A stretch of 64,000 bases of DNA, taken from JBFWUW01 sp050247075. Lineage in GTDB: Bacteria > Planctomycetota > Planctomycetia > Pirellulales > JBFWUW01. Location: NCBI GenBank assembly GCA_050247075.1, contig JBFWUW010000025.1, positions 1 to 64,000 on the forward strand. Reading direction: 5' to 3'. Shown one piece after another: positions 36,001-44,262 of the stretch (the stretch's first letter is position 1; every line of letters starts with the position of its first letter). Below the pieces are notes generated by a model, which was not told the DNA's origin, searched no databases, and saw only the letters and a program-made list of their open reading frames with translations. Made by a program: the position numbers and the translations under genes.

Positions 36001-37877
36001 CCGTCGGCAATCGTCACGCTAGAGTCGATCCAGTTGTCGCGGCCTTCTTGATTGCCATCGTTGCCCAAACCCATCCGCATCATGGCGATGCGGTTTGCCC
36101 GATTAAGGACGTTGCCGCCGTTGGCCCGGGCAAAGGTCCGGCCCCACAGCAACGAGCGCGTCGTCAGGTCTACGCCCACCACCACGCCGGCACCCGTGGG
36201 GCAGACCATCACGCCATCGGCATACGAAGGGGAGACGCCAGCCAGGCGGCGCTCGTTGTTGTCAAATACCGATGTCTCGACAACAGCCAAGGGGAGCGAC
36301 CACTCGACCAGTTTCTCACCCCGAAAGGGATCTTTCTTGGGATCGATGGCCAACAGGCGAATCTCGCCCTTGGCCTCGGCCAGGACGTACAACCGTCCAC
36401 CCAGCGGTAGCGGGGCACCCAGAAAGAACGTGCCAGCCTCGGGAAATTCCTCGTCACCCGCCGGTCCCCCCAGCGACCACTTCAGCTTGCCTTGCGTGGA
36501 AAGCTCATGCGCGGCCAGCCGATTGAACTTTCTCACCGACGAATCGGGGCGGCGGCGGCCGTTGAGCTGCACCACCATCCGCTGGCCATTGTTGTTGTTC
36601 GGCACACTGGTCAGGCCCAAGTCCTCGATAGAATAGACGTATTCACCATCGCTGCTCAAGGTGCCAAACGTGTTGTCTTCCCACAAACGCTGATCGAGCG
36701 CGTTGGAGAGATTAAAGGCGGCTTGCGGCTGTAGCGGCTTGCGCCCCTCGAACATGCCTTCAATCTGTTCGTCGATCTTGACCTCCCAAATGCGCTTGCC
36801 CGTTGCGAAATCAACCGCCAACAATTGTTGCGAGGTCCGCATCAAGATCAGCTCGCCCACGGCCAGCGGGTGCAGCGCCGGTATGCCGCTGACGTTCTGG
36901 TCGAGGTGGTTCTCGCGCAACTGGCCCACGAACTCCATCAGATTGGGGTCGTCTGTCACCGGCACCCGCCAGCGATAATTCAACAGCGGCCGGCCGCCAT
37001 TGCTGGCGACGTTGCGGGTCGCCCCGCCGCGGAACATGGCCCACTGTTCCAATTCTTGGCCGTGCAGCGTGGGACGCTCCCCAGCCAACTTGACAAGCCA
37101 AGAGTCAATCTCGCTTTCCGTTTCAAACAACCGCGTCTCTCGGCCGGCGATTTGCAACCGGGCGTCTGGCTGGCGGCTCTTGAGATCGACCAGCACGCGC
37201 CTCGCGGCATCGTCAATTCCCGACCAATGCCAACACAACGCCAAACGGTACGAGAGCTCCGGCTCATACACGTCGCGGGCGGCGGGTGTTTGCACCAACC
37301 GGTCAAAAGCCAGCGCCGCGGCCAGCGGCCGGCCATGTTCCATGTGGTACAGACCCAGCAAATGCGTGGCGTCGTAACCAGCTTGCGTATGAAAGAACTG
37401 CCGCACGACCCCTTCCAGCCCTGTCACGCTTCCCTGGCCAACCGCTTGTTCCAGAAGCTGCTCCGCCGATTTGCCAAATTGAAGTTCGTAGGCATCGTGC
37501 CCCGCCTTGGACATGCTGCCCACCAAGCGCTGCGCCTCGGCCTTCAGGAATCGAACGCGTTCATTCCCCTGTTTGGGGAGCGCGCCGTCTTGATCGCCAT
37601 TTAGAATCTCGCCCAACAGTCGGACTGCTTCGGCAAAGCGTTCCTCGGCCAGCAGCTTTTCGGCCTGGCTTAGCACAATGAGCTGTTCGCGCTCGGGCTG
37701 CACGAAGGTCGCTTCCGCGTCTCCTTCGCTTTCTTCATCCGCCTGGACCGCCACGCCATTGATGCGGACCTTGGCCTGGATTTTGACTTGGGCCAGGGCC
37801 GGAACGGTGCTCCAGGCGCAAAAACAGGCACTGGCGGACAAAAAAAACGCAAATCGTGGGGCGGAACGCGGATCCAT
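33051..37877 (-). CDS. giant secreted PQQ-propeller/TPR protein
   Basis: 1608 aa. The start at ATG 37877 is supported by GGAGGAAG 6 bases upstream. A Sec signal ends near PALA-QVK. Domain order: helical TPR-like segment (about 60-260), BamB/PQQ-like beta-propeller blades (about 275-740; ELILMRTSQQLLAVDFATGK, LTLDIATGKELERARSRQGL), a second TPR-like region (about 770-1040; ALRGELLLDAGQIDEAAEQL), then a second propeller (about 1090-1500; DDYVCVLQGRRLMALDPLTG, GRVYGFDRKTGKQLWATKVE). The tail is Ala/Arg/Pro-rich. It is probably periplasmic or outer-membrane associated and protein binding; there is no sign of a quinoprotein active site. It is the probable first gene of the long operon, 69 bases before the toroid gene. 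Confidence 0.85.
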   Translation of the reverse strand: MDPRSAPRFAFFLSASACFCAWSTVPALAQVKIQAKVRINGVAVQADEESEGDAEATFVQPEREQLIVLSQAEKLLAEERFAEAVRLLGEILNGDQDGALPKQGNERVRFLKAEAQRLVGSMSKAGHDAYELQFGKSAEQLLEQAVGQGSVTGLEGVVRQFFHTQAGYDATHLLGLYHMEHGRPLAAALAFDRLVQTPAARDVYEPELSYRLALCWHWSGIDDAARRVLVDLKSRQPDARLQIAGRETRLFETESEIDSWLVKLAGERPTLHGQELEQWAMFRGGATRNVASNGGRPLLNYRWRVPVTDDPNLMEFVGQLRENHLDQNVSGIPALHPLAVGELILMRTSQQLLAVDFATGKRIWEVKIDEQIEGMFEGRKPLQPQAAFNLSNALDQRLWEDNTFGTLSSDGEYVYSIEDLGLTSVPNNNNGQRMVVQLNGRRRPDSSVRKFNRLAAHELSTQGKLKWSLGGPAGDEEFPEAGTFFLGAPLPLGGRLYVLAEAKGEIRLLAIDPKKDPFRGEKLVEWSLPLAVVETSVFDNNERRLAGVSPSYADGVMVCPTGAGVVVGVDLTTRSLLWGRTFARANGGNVLNRANRIAMMRMGLGNDGNQEGRDNWIDSSVTIADGKAILTPVESDKIICLRLTDGELAWEQDRDTHKDGLYLACVEEGLAVVVGRTAVRAFKLDDGTQAWECGLASSGAPSGRGFANGGRYYLPLNSAEVLTLDIATGKELERARSRQGLIPGNLICHQGAVISQGVESVDCFYQSAEIERQVAETLKKNPDDPEALALRGELLLDAGQIDEAAEQLRRSLALRDDPRAKDLLVDALLEGLRTDFAAYRGHSNEIESLVSAPSQWDNYLRLMAAGLHAAGEHLPAFDAYMRLAALKLDGPGLARVEPGLQVRRDRWVQARLAALRETVVEADRLKMDGMIADRLQAALAREAGTEDELRQFLKFFGMHPTANTARQELASRLSERESALEIELLSRRVARTDDREAAGKALARLAAMMQHLDRPEQAAVYLENLADKFRDEQLVDGLTGQQLLDGLQADSPVRKLLSPESPWPAGAVEVTKNAQQGQSIRSFNVDLQSVYPQLQADMTVGIDQQNTISGRDSLNRVLWQLPLAEVSQQNNFGIHNPGANRARLNGHLLIVTIGFQVAAIDTLGGAKGSARVLWKQDLSNTMPGINPFQFGINQMRVTVPWGGQARMITTDASGRQLGMIGPCSDDYVCVLQGRRLMALDPLTGEPLWIRQGINPSSQLFGDDEYIFVAEENQALVLRASDGVELGRRPLPATNERMAIIGRDILAWMQTNGKVQVKMIDPWTQTDLWSHQTSLGAKAWVVGQESVGIMEQDGMFTLLKLEDGSILTKSPVEREATLSEIYVLPMRDRFLLVANTPMQNNPKFAGINPIPGGVDNPQIHGRVYGFDRKTGKQLWATKVEHQGLLLNQASELPVLVFAAHIYKRDPNNQNNITTTMSLLCLDKRNGRIVYRDEPPNNIGQFDLVAHPDQQTVDLRLPQQVITLKFTGKAVDNAEDKKQSRAEADGGDALADIEPAAANRAAANRAGLQAVQNAVPVIEVQAEAIPLQAIPIRRAAPVQPIRVRANPPPR

Positions 37878-38414
37878 TCGTAGCTTCCTCCTGGCCCGAT
37901 GTGTCAGGCAACCCTCGCCGAGATCCGCCAGGCTCGCGCACCGTCTACATGGGCGGCACGCAAAACAAGGGGGAGTACGGCGTTTGAATGAGTAGCGGAG
38001 CAGCCGTTAAAAGTTCAGCACGGCTTGCCGGGCTAACCGTTTCAAATGGCCTAAGCCATTCACTTATAATATCTTACGCACTGCATACAATTTTCGCAAT
38101 GAAATCGGCCCAGTCCAGGTAAAACAGATCGCTCTCGGGATGAGAGGTCCGCGGCCCACCTCGACGTTCCACTAGAACGGTTGGCTTCCGCGGGCGGCAT
38201 TTCCAGCGCAGACTGGCGGTTGGCCGGGTCTTGCCGGATGTGTTCCGCCGCTTTCCGCAACCGCATCAAGGGCCGCGGAAAACCGGAAAATGCGGCGTTT
38301 TTGCATTCCGGAGGGTTGCATTTTCGGGCCGGTTGTTTTAAATCAACGCACTCCGTTGACGGACGGACAAGTTGTTTTCCCCCATTTTTTTCCTCGCAAG
38401 GAGGGCTGTAATCC
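37878..38414. other. divergent intergenic region between the giant PQQ gene and the HU gene
   Basis: 537 bases with no credible gene. Open frames here on either strand have no recognisable content, and the minus-strand one runs antisense through HU. It should hold the promoters of both the leftward ~24-kb operon and the rightward HU gene. A small perfect inverted repeat, aatggc-ctaa-gccatt, is at 38046-38061. Confidence 0.55.
38042..38100. promoter_or_regulatory. candidate overlapping divergent promoters
   Basis: Leftward: TTGCGA (38095-38100, read on the minus strand), a 17-base spacer, then TAAGAT (38072-38077), about 190 bases before the giant PQQ gene. Rightward: TTCAAA (38042-38047), an 18-base spacer, then a perfect TATAAT (38066-38071), about 340 bases before HU. 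These are matches to sigma70 consensus by eye in an AT-rich spot of a GC-rich region. Planctomycete promoters are poorly defined, so this is a suggestion. Confidence 0.3.
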
Positions 38415-38726
38415 ATGGCGAAGGCCGCAGGCAAGAAACCCCCAACCAAGTCCGAGATTCTGGTCGCGATCGCTGAAGCCACCGAGCTCAAGCGTCCGCA
38501 AGTTTCGGCCGTGTTGGACGCATTGTCGGACGAAATCAAGAAGGCGCTCAAGGGACCGGGCGTTTTCGCCATCCCTGGTTTGGTGAAGATCGAGAAGAAG
38601 AAGGTTCCCGCCCGTCCCGCCAAGAAGGGCGTGATGGTCTTGGGCCAGCTTCGCGATCTCCCAGCCAAGCCCGCATCGGTCAAGATCAAGGTTCGCCCGC
38701 TCAAGAATTTGAAGGAAATGATCTAG
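38415..38726 (+). CDS. HU-family DNA-binding protein
   Basis: 103 aa, slightly longer than the usual 90, with a Lys/Ala/Pro N-terminal extension (MAKAAGKKPPTKSEI). The HU helices (IAEATELKRPQVSAVLDALS, DEIKKALKGPGVFAIPGLVK) and the basic arm (IEKKKVPARPAKKGV) are in order, followed by the closing strand VKIKVRPLKNLKE. It binds and bends DNA and helps organise the nucleoid. The ribosome binding site AAGGAGG is about 10 bases upstream. A strong intrinsic terminator follows, so it is a single-gene unit. Confidence 0.92.
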   Translation: MAKAAGKKPPTKSEILVAIAEATELKRPQVSAVLDALSDEIKKALKGPGVFAIPGLVKIEKKKVPARPAKKGVMVLGQLRDLPAKPASVKIKVRPLKNLKEMI

Positions 38727-38768
38727 CGAAGATTGGCACCCAGCCAGCCCCCAAGATCAGGCATGCAT

Positions 38769-38845
38769 GGCCGCTCGCTCTCGCCGTTCGTTAGCCGCCG
38801 ATAATCCTCGGCCAACGAACGGCGAGAGCGGCGGCCCGTTTTTTT
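38769..38845 (+). terminator. strong intrinsic terminator after HU
   Basis: A long stem has arms near 38769-38796 and 38811-38837; the left arm includes CTCTCGCCGTTCGTTAG and the right arm AACGAACGGCGAGAGCGG. A run of seven T follows at 38839-38845. The loop is about 14 bases. The stem is nearly perfect over 25 bases. It ends only about 14 bases before the start of the next gene, whose promoter or start must therefore lie very close or inside the hairpin. Confidence 0.9.
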
Positions 38846-38858
38846 CAGTAAACCTTCC

Positions 38859-40010
38859 ATGATCGTCGCATCTCTGTTGGTGATGGTGGGAGCGGGCTGG
38901 CTACTGCTCACCGCGCAGGCCTGGCGCAATCTTTTAGCAGCCCCCTCGCTACCGGCGGTGGGCCAATTGCCGACGCCCGCCAAAATGCCGACGGTTAGCG
39001 TGGTGATTGCCGCCCGCGATGAAGCGGCCCGCCTGGAAAACACGATTCGGGGGTTGCTGGCCCAAGGCAATATTGAATTGCAACTGGTCGTGGTGGATGA
39101 CCGATCGTCCGACGAGACGCCCCAAATCCTTGGCAATCTGGCCAGGCTTGACGAGCGTATCACGGCAGTCCGCATCGACGAGTTGCCCGCCGGGTGGCTC
39201 GGCAAGTGCCACGCCTGTGCGCAAGGGGCCGCGCGGGCCACGGGCGATTGGCTGCTGTTTACCGATGGCGATATCCACATGCGGCCCGACTGCATCGGCC
39301 GGGCCATTGCCGTCGCCGTGCGGGAACAAGCCGACCACGTGACACTCTGGCCGGCCGTCAACACCATTGGCCCGTTGGCTAGAGCGTCTATTCTGGCCTG
39401 GGGCCAATGCCTGGCACTTCATTGTCCGGCCACGCAAATCAATCGCGACCAGGGCACCAAGGGCGTGGGGATTGGTGCCTTTAACCTGCTCAAGTCCCAA
39501 TCATATCGCGCGCTCGAGGGGCACGAGCCGCTGCGGATGGAAGTGGTCGATGATGTCAAACTCGGCCTGTTGGTGCGCCGCGCGGGATTTCGCCAGCGGC
39601 TCTATTCCGGTCTTGGCGATATCGAGGCCGAGTGGGCCCAGAGCGGCTTCGGCGTGATCCGCGCGGTCGAAAAAAACTGGTTCGCCGGCATGAATTACAA
39701 CTTGCCGCTGACTCTTTTCGTCCTCACCTTGATTGCCGCAATGTGGCTGCTGGGGCTACTGGGACCGCTGTTGCATCCTTGGGCCGGCGGCTTTGCCCTG
39801 GCAGGCTGGCTGTCGCCCATCTTGCCCGCTATTTGGCAAGCCAGGCAGGCGGGCTGGCCGCGGCGCGTGGCGATATTGGCACCGCTGGGCTATGCCATGT
39901 TCGTGCTGGCGGGCGTCAATTCCACCTTCAAGACGCTCCGCCAGGGAGGCGTCTGCTGGCGCGGCACGACCTACCCGCTGCGGGAACTTCGCGCCGGCCT
40001 GGTGAAATAG
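38859..40010 (+). CDS. membrane-anchored GT2 glycosyltransferase, HpnB-like
   Basis: 383 aa. An N-terminal hydrophobic span (SLLVMVGAGWLLLTAQAWRN) is followed by the GT2/GT-A core: TVSVVIAARDEAARLENTIR, VVDDRSSDETPQIL, WLLFTDGDIHMRPD (DxD-like metal site) and GHEPLRMEVVDDVKLGLLVR (general-base region). Three C-terminal membrane spans end the protein (LPLTLFVLTLIAAMWLLGLL and beyond). The layout and length match glycosyltransferases annotated as hopene-associated HpnB. There is no hopanoid biosynthesis gene beside it, so that role is only possible. It begins directly behind the HU terminator. Confidence 0.8.
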   Translation: MIVASLLVMVGAGWLLLTAQAWRNLLAAPSLPAVGQLPTPAKMPTVSVVIAARDEAARLENTIRGLLAQGNIELQLVVVDDRSSDETPQILGNLARLDERITAVRIDELPAGWLGKCHACAQGAARATGDWLLFTDGDIHMRPDCIGRAIAVAVREQADHVTLWPAVNTIGPLARASILAWGQCLALHCPATQINRDQGTKGVGIGAFNLLKSQSYRALEGHEPLRMEVVDDVKLGLLVRRAGFRQRLYSGLGDIEAEWAQSGFGVIRAVEKNWFAGMNYNLPLTLFVLTLIAAMWLLGLLGPLLHPWAGGFALAGWLSPILPAIWQARQAGWPRRVAILAPLGYAMFVLAGVNSTFKTLRQGGVCWRGTTYPLRELRAGLVK

Positions 40011-40022
40011 CGGATGGAATGG

Positions 40023-40043
40023 TTCGGCGTTCGGTTCGCCGAA
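40023..40043. terminator. hairpin between convergent genes
   Basis: Perfect 7-base arms TTCGGCG and CGCCGAA enclose a 7-base loop in the 34-base gap between the convergent glycosyltransferase and kinase genes. There is no T run on either side, so it may be a weak bidirectional terminator. Confidence 0.4.
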
Positions 40044-40044
40044 A

Positions 40045-41400
40045 TTACTGCCCGCCGCGCGCCAGCCACCAGATAACACCCACGATGTTGATGGCCCCCA
40101 CCACCAGAACGGCTATCAACAGCCACTTTAGCCGATGTACGGGCGGGACAGCCGGAGCAGCCGGACCGGGATGGGTCTCGGCCTCGCGATGCTTCTGAAA
40201 CGCCAATGTCTCATCCGTGCCCGAACTGTCGCCGCGCCGCGGACCGACAGGGCTGTCCATGCGTTGGCTGACGCTCGAACCCGTTCCGATCAATACGGCG
40301 GCCCCGCTACTGGCGGTTAGCCCCGACCCACCGCGAACGGCCGCCGCCGCCTGCCGGATGACCGGCGAGACCAGCCCGCACGACTCCAGCGCGGTCAGCA
40401 CTTCCAACATAGAGCCGTACCGGTCGTCGGGATCCTTGGCCAGCATCCGTTCAAAGACCGCCTCCAGCCCTTCCGAGACAGCGGGCAACAACTTTCGTAA
40501 CGAGGGGACGGCCGCGCTTTGATGCAGCATGACCGTTTGGGTAACGGTCGTACCGGTGAATGGCGGGCGGCCCACCAGCAGAAAAAACAACGTGCAGCCC
40601 AGGCTGTAAATGTCAGCGCGAGAGTCAGCCTCGCGGGTATCGGCGGCTTGCTCGGGTGCCATATAGTCGGCGGTCCCCAGCATTTGGTTTTGCATGGTCA
40701 ACCGGCCGTTGCCAGCCCCCGGCGCGGGCATGCCCTCTTCCACCAGCGCCAGGCCCATATCGAGAATACGGACCACCCCTTTCTTGTCCAGCAACAGATT
40801 GGCGGGCTTAATGTCTCGATGGACAACCCCTTGGCTATGGGCGTGCTCCAAGCCCAGCGCGGCCTGGGCCACGCAATCGACCGCCGCGGCCACCGCCAGC
40901 GGCCCCTGGTCGCGCACGTAAGATTTCAAGTCCTGGCCATCGACATATTGCAGCACCAGGTAGTTGGTCCCCTGGTCGCAGCCGGCATCGTAAGCCGCCA
41001 CGATGTTTGGATGCTCCAGCCGGGCAGCCGCCTTGACCTCGCGCTCAAAACGCTGCAGGGCGTCTTTCGATTGCAGCAAATTGTCGGACAAAATCTTCAG
41101 CGCTACGGTGCGAGACATGCGGCGGTGCTCGGCCTTGAAGACATCGCCCATGCCCCCCGCGCCGATCTTCTCCATGATGCGGTAGTCGCCCAGCACCAGG
41201 CACTTCGTTTGCCCCTGGAAGATCTGACGAAGCTGATACTCCGTCAGACGCTTTTGGCGCAACAGTTCATTGGCCAAACCTTGCGCGTCGCGTGTACGGC
41301 GGTCGGCGGGAATCGACTGTTGAAACTCGGCCAGTTCAGACAGCGACATCAGCCGGCTTTCGACCAGTCGGTCGCTCAATTGCGAGATCGTCAAGGGCAT
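40045..41400 (-). CDS. Hanks-type Ser/Thr protein kinase, membrane anchored
   Basis: 451 aa. A ~70-residue helical N-terminal region (LSDRLVESRLMSLSELAEFQ, ANELLRQKRLTEYQLRQIFQ) precedes a full kinase domain: Gly-loop GAGGMGDV, Lys102 in VALKIL, Glu121 in the C-helix, HRDIKPANLLLD with catalytic Asp196, DMG (in place of DFG) at 214-216, and GTADYMAPEQA. The kinase domain ends near residue 335, followed by a ~90-residue linker. One membrane span lies at the extreme C-terminus (WLLIAVLVVGAINIVGVIWW), with essentially no extracellular sensor. All catalytic residues are present, so it should be active. The same N-terminal architecture recurs in the degenerate kinase at 44357. Confidence 0.9.
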   Translation of the reverse strand: MPLTISQLSDRLVESRLMSLSELAEFQQSIPADRRTRDAQGLANELLRQKRLTEYQLRQIFQGQTKCLVLGDYRIMEKIGAGGMGDVFKAEHRRMSRTVALKILSDNLLQSKDALQRFEREVKAAARLEHPNIVAAYDAGCDQGTNYLVLQYVDGQDLKSYVRDQGPLAVAAAVDCVAQAALGLEHAHSQGVVHRDIKPANLLLDKKGVVRILDMGLALVEEGMPAPGAGNGRLTMQNQMLGTADYMAPEQAADTREADSRADIYSLGCTLFFLLVGRPPFTGTTVTQTVMLHQSAAVPSLRKLLPAVSEGLEAVFERMLAKDPDDRYGSMLEVLTALESCGLVSPVIRQAAAAVRGGSGLTASSGAAVLIGTGSSVSQRMDSPVGPRRGDSSGTDETLAFQKHREAETHPGPAAPAVPPVHRLKWLLIAVLVVGAINIVGVIWWLARGGQ

Positions 41401-41473
41401 GGCGGGGGGACCAACGCAAGGCGGGAAGACGCCCGATTGTAGCCGCCCTATCGGGGGGAAATCAAGCTTTAGT

Positions 41474-42109
41474 TCAATTCAATTCGCGGATTTGCACTTT
41501 TCGAAAGTCTAGTCGCGAGCCATGGTTTTGCAGGCCTATATGGCCCGACTTCCGGGAAATGCCGGGGTTGCTGGCTTGTTTGTCCTGGGCCTGGGATAAG
41601 TCGGTATCGACAACGGTCTGGCCGTTCAGCGCGACCGTTACCTGGGGACCAGCGCAGCGGATGCTCATCGACTGCCATTCGCCCGGCTTCTTGGTCGAAC
41701 CCCGTTTGGCCGCGGCGACCTTATAAACACTGCCGCAATACTGGCCCGGTTCCAGGTTGGCGTATTGGGCATCGTCGTCGTCCAAAATCTGGACCTCCAT
41801 GCCGTCAATCCACGGCTGCCCTTCCCGCGGAGCACGAATAAACACGCCGCTGTTCCCCCCCGCCGGCAGCTTAAACTCCAGCCGCAACTCAAAGTTGCCG
41901 TATTCCTTGTCAGTCGAGAGCCAGCCCCCCCCCTTGCCCGTCGTGAACACGCCATCCCCCTCCACGCCCCAACTTTCAGCCGGCCCATCCACGGGCGTCC
42001 ACCCGGCCAAATCCTGGCCATTGAAGAGCGGCTTGAATTCCGGCTCGGCGGCGTTCGCAGCCAAGGACAGAAACAACACCGGGAGGGCCATCAAGTAGAT
42101 GCGAATCAT
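41474..42109 (-). CDS. DUF1080 (3-keto-disaccharide hydrolase-like) secreted protein
   Basis: 211 aa from ATG 42109; the open frame begins earlier, but this ATG gives a clean signal peptide (MIRIYLMALPVLFLSLAANA). The DUF1080 pattern is complete: FKPLFNGQDLAGWTPVDG, WGVEGDGVFTTGKGGGWLST, DKEYGNFELRLEFKLPAGGN, SGVFIRAPREG, and GHIGLQNHGSRLDFRKVQIR at the end. The fold is a concanavalin-like jelly roll related to glycoside hydrolases. Such genes are abundant in planctomycetes. The substrate is unknown. Confidence 0.9.
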   Translation of the reverse strand: MIRIYLMALPVLFLSLAANAAEPEFKPLFNGQDLAGWTPVDGPAESWGVEGDGVFTTGKGGGWLSTDKEYGNFELRLEFKLPAGGNSGVFIRAPREGQPWIDGMEVQILDDDDAQYANLEPGQYCGSVYKVAAAKRGSTKKPGEWQSMSIRCAGPQVTVALNGQTVVDTDLSQAQDKQASNPGISRKSGHIGLQNHGSRLDFRKVQIRELN

Positions 42110-42222
42110 GGAAGTACCTGAAGATGAGGGAACGATGCAAAAAGCGGGAAGAACCATCAAAGCCGCGACGCACACGATCATAGTCGCTGGTACGGCCGCT
42201 GCTAGCACCCAGGGGGCAGCGG

Positions 42223-44262
42223 CTAGCGATTGCCGCCAGACGTCCGCCAGCTTTGCAGCAATTCGTCAATAGTCAATTGCAGGCTGCCGGGTTGGCTGGC
42301 CAGAATTGTCCGGGAAGGCGCATCGAAAGCCAGTACTCCGGCGGCTGCCGGGGGACCGGCGGGCAACGACAACTCGGCGCGCAGGCGGGCTACCAGATTA
42401 GACCCGGCCTCGGCCGTGGAGGCCAGGTCGGCCGCGGCGTGAAACTCCACCTCGCGGCGAGTTTGCAAATCGGCCTGGCTGGCGATTTCCAACATGCCCG
42501 GCCCGACCAGGCGGTAGCCCGCCCCCCACGGCTGTAGCATCTCGCGGAGAATTTCCGCCAGCGGTTTATCTTCCGCCGCTAATGTGGCCTCGACCGTGGG
42601 GGGAATACCCGCCGCGCGCAAGCTGCGCCAATCGACCAGGAACCGCACATCGCACAAAGTTTCCAAACGTCGCAACACTTGGACCAATGGCGTGGGACGA
42701 TAGAACGTCACCGTTCGCGGCTGGGCCAGATTGGCCTGCGTTTGCAAAACCGCATTCGCGGGCCTGGAATCGGCCGAACCGGTCCGCACGGATTTCCATT
42801 GCGAGAGCAAATCGGCCACGCGGCGATGGGCCCGCGGCGAGTGCGTGATGCCCAGTTCGCCATCTTCAACTTCGATTTCGCCTAGTCCGCCGTCGCTCTG
42901 CCAGGAGCCAGGCAATACCACCCGTTGCACCACCGCCGCCAGCCGATTCGCCGAATATCCTTGATGGGTCAAGGCTCGCACATCGTAACGCCTGGTGAGC
43001 GGCTCTTCGCCGCCAGACCTGCCATGGCCCACGGCCAATTGGTCCCCCACGATCTGATAGCTCAACCCCAGTGGCTCCAACGCGGCGGCTAGGAGTTCGG
43101 CCATGGTGCCATCGCGCACATCGAGCGTAACCGTCGTGTCGAGCGGCACGCCGGCATCGGCCAATGATTCGACATCAAGCGTAATGGCCACGCCGCTAAA
43201 TTGCGTCAGGACATCCATGAATTTACGGAGCGCCAATTCTTGGCAACGAACCCGCGGCAGCGGGTCTTGCAGCCGGGCCTCGGCATCGACCGGTTTGAAG
43301 ACAAAGAACGCGCCACGGGGAACCGTCTGTCCTTCGTCCCCCACGGCCGAACTGGTTTCATCCATCTCTTCGGACGCTTTGGCGATCTCCTTGGCCTTAT
43401 CAGCCTCTTTCTTCTTCTCCTTGGCGTCCGCTGAACCAGCCTTGCTCTGGCCCGGTTGCCGCACCGCAGCCACGGCAACTTTGGCCGGTTCGTCCTCTCG
43501 CGAAACATCCTCCGGAATGTCGTCCGCTGGTGCCGGATTAGCTGCCGGCAAGGCTGGCGGCGGTTTCACGGCCTGCTCAATATCTTCATCTTCATCGATG
43601 GCATTGTCCGCATCAGCAGCAGCGGCATCATGGACGGCCAACGGTTCGCCATCATGCGGCGGCAAATCGCTGGTTGCCAGCGAAGCCTCCGCGCTCGATA
43701 CCTCATCATGCCTTTCCGCCGCGGTTGGCCGCCACATCCACCAGCCGCCCGCGATGAACAAGCTGGCGGCAGCCGCCAAGGCTCCGCCGAACGCTACAAC
43801 CCTGGCCCTGGGAAGATTAAGAATGCTTTCCTCGACCGCGGGCTGGGGCGCGGTAAGTGGCGCGGCGAGGTCCAGGCCGCCGTCTGGTGCGTCAACGATG
43901 GCGGACGGAAGTGCTGGAACCGTGGTTTCAGCAGCGGGTAGCGGTTCCGCCTGATCGCCGGAGGCACCCATGTCTGCCTGGGCAGCGCTGGTGGTGGCAC
44001 TCTCCGCGGCCTTGCCGCTGTCAGCTTCAATCGGTGCGGCTGACGAGGCGGGGGATTGCCAACCCGCGGGGGCCACAATTGGCACCATGCTGCCGCAATT
44101 CGGACATGCCACGATCTGCCCGATGCCAGCGGCGTCGAGAACCTTCAGCCGTCGCCGGCAGGTCAGACAGATGATGGAGAATAATTCCAAGACGTCGTCT
44201 CGCTCCGTGAGGGATTGGTCGAATGAAGTGTGCGGGCCTCGTCTTAGAATGAACCGTGACAA
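42223..44262 (-). CDS. zinc-ribbon membrane protein with STN/secretin-like domains
   Basis: 679 aa as the open frame. No ATG is available near the N-terminus: the first codon at 44262 is TTG, and another TTG at 44190 would start just before the zinc ribbon. The ribbon is IICLTCRRRLKV...ACPNCGSMVP (two CxxC pairs). A Pro/Ala-rich stretch leads to one membrane span (VVAFGGALAAAASLFIAGGW) at about residue 165. After an acidic/Lys-rich linker come two secretin-N/STN-like domains: ALRKFMDVLTQFSGVAITLD with MAELLAAALEPLGLSYQIVG, and LVQVLRRLETLCDVRFLVDW with LAEILREMLQPWGAGYRLVG. STN domains usually occur in outer-membrane transport proteins; here they hang from an inner-membrane anchor. It lies about 95 bases downstream of the pseudokinase gene. 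Confidence 0.65.
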   Translation of the reverse strand: MSRFILRRGPHTSFDQSLTERDDVLELFSIICLTCRRRLKVLDAAGIGQIVACPNCGSMVPIVAPAGWQSPASSAAPIEADSGKAAESATTSAAQADMGASGDQAEPLPAAETTVPALPSAIVDAPDGGLDLAAPLTAPQPAVEESILNLPRARVVAFGGALAAAASLFIAGGWWMWRPTAAERHDEVSSAEASLATSDLPPHDGEPLAVHDAAAADADNAIDEDEDIEQAVKPPPALPAANPAPADDIPEDVSREDEPAKVAVAAVRQPGQSKAGSADAKEKKKEADKAKEIAKASEEMDETSSAVGDEGQTVPRGAFFVFKPVDAEARLQDPLPRVRCQELALRKFMDVLTQFSGVAITLDVESLADAGVPLDTTVTLDVRDGTMAELLAAALEPLGLSYQIVGDQLAVGHGRSGGEEPLTRRYDVRALTHQGYSANRLAAVVQRVVLPGSWQSDGGLGEIEVEDGELGITHSPRAHRRVADLLSQWKSVRTGSADSRPANAVLQTQANLAQPRTVTFYRPTPLVQVLRRLETLCDVRFLVDWRSLRAAGIPPTVEATLAAEDKPLAEILREMLQPWGAGYRLVGPGMLEIASQADLQTRREVEFHAAADLASTAEAGSNLVARLRAELSLPAGPPAAAGVLAFDAPSRTILASQPGSLQLTIDELLQSWRTSGGNR

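Noticed and set aside
38060..38704. 214-aa minus-strand open frame over the HU region
   Set aside because: It is antisense to HU and its promoter region; it has no recognisable protein features.
31956..40010. Hopanoid biosynthesis cluster (terpenoid-cyclase-fold gene plus HpnB-like glycosyltransferase)
   Set aside because: The cyclase-fold protein is exported, lacks a visible DxDD motif and belongs to the opposite-strand MoxR operon; no other hpn or shc gene is present.
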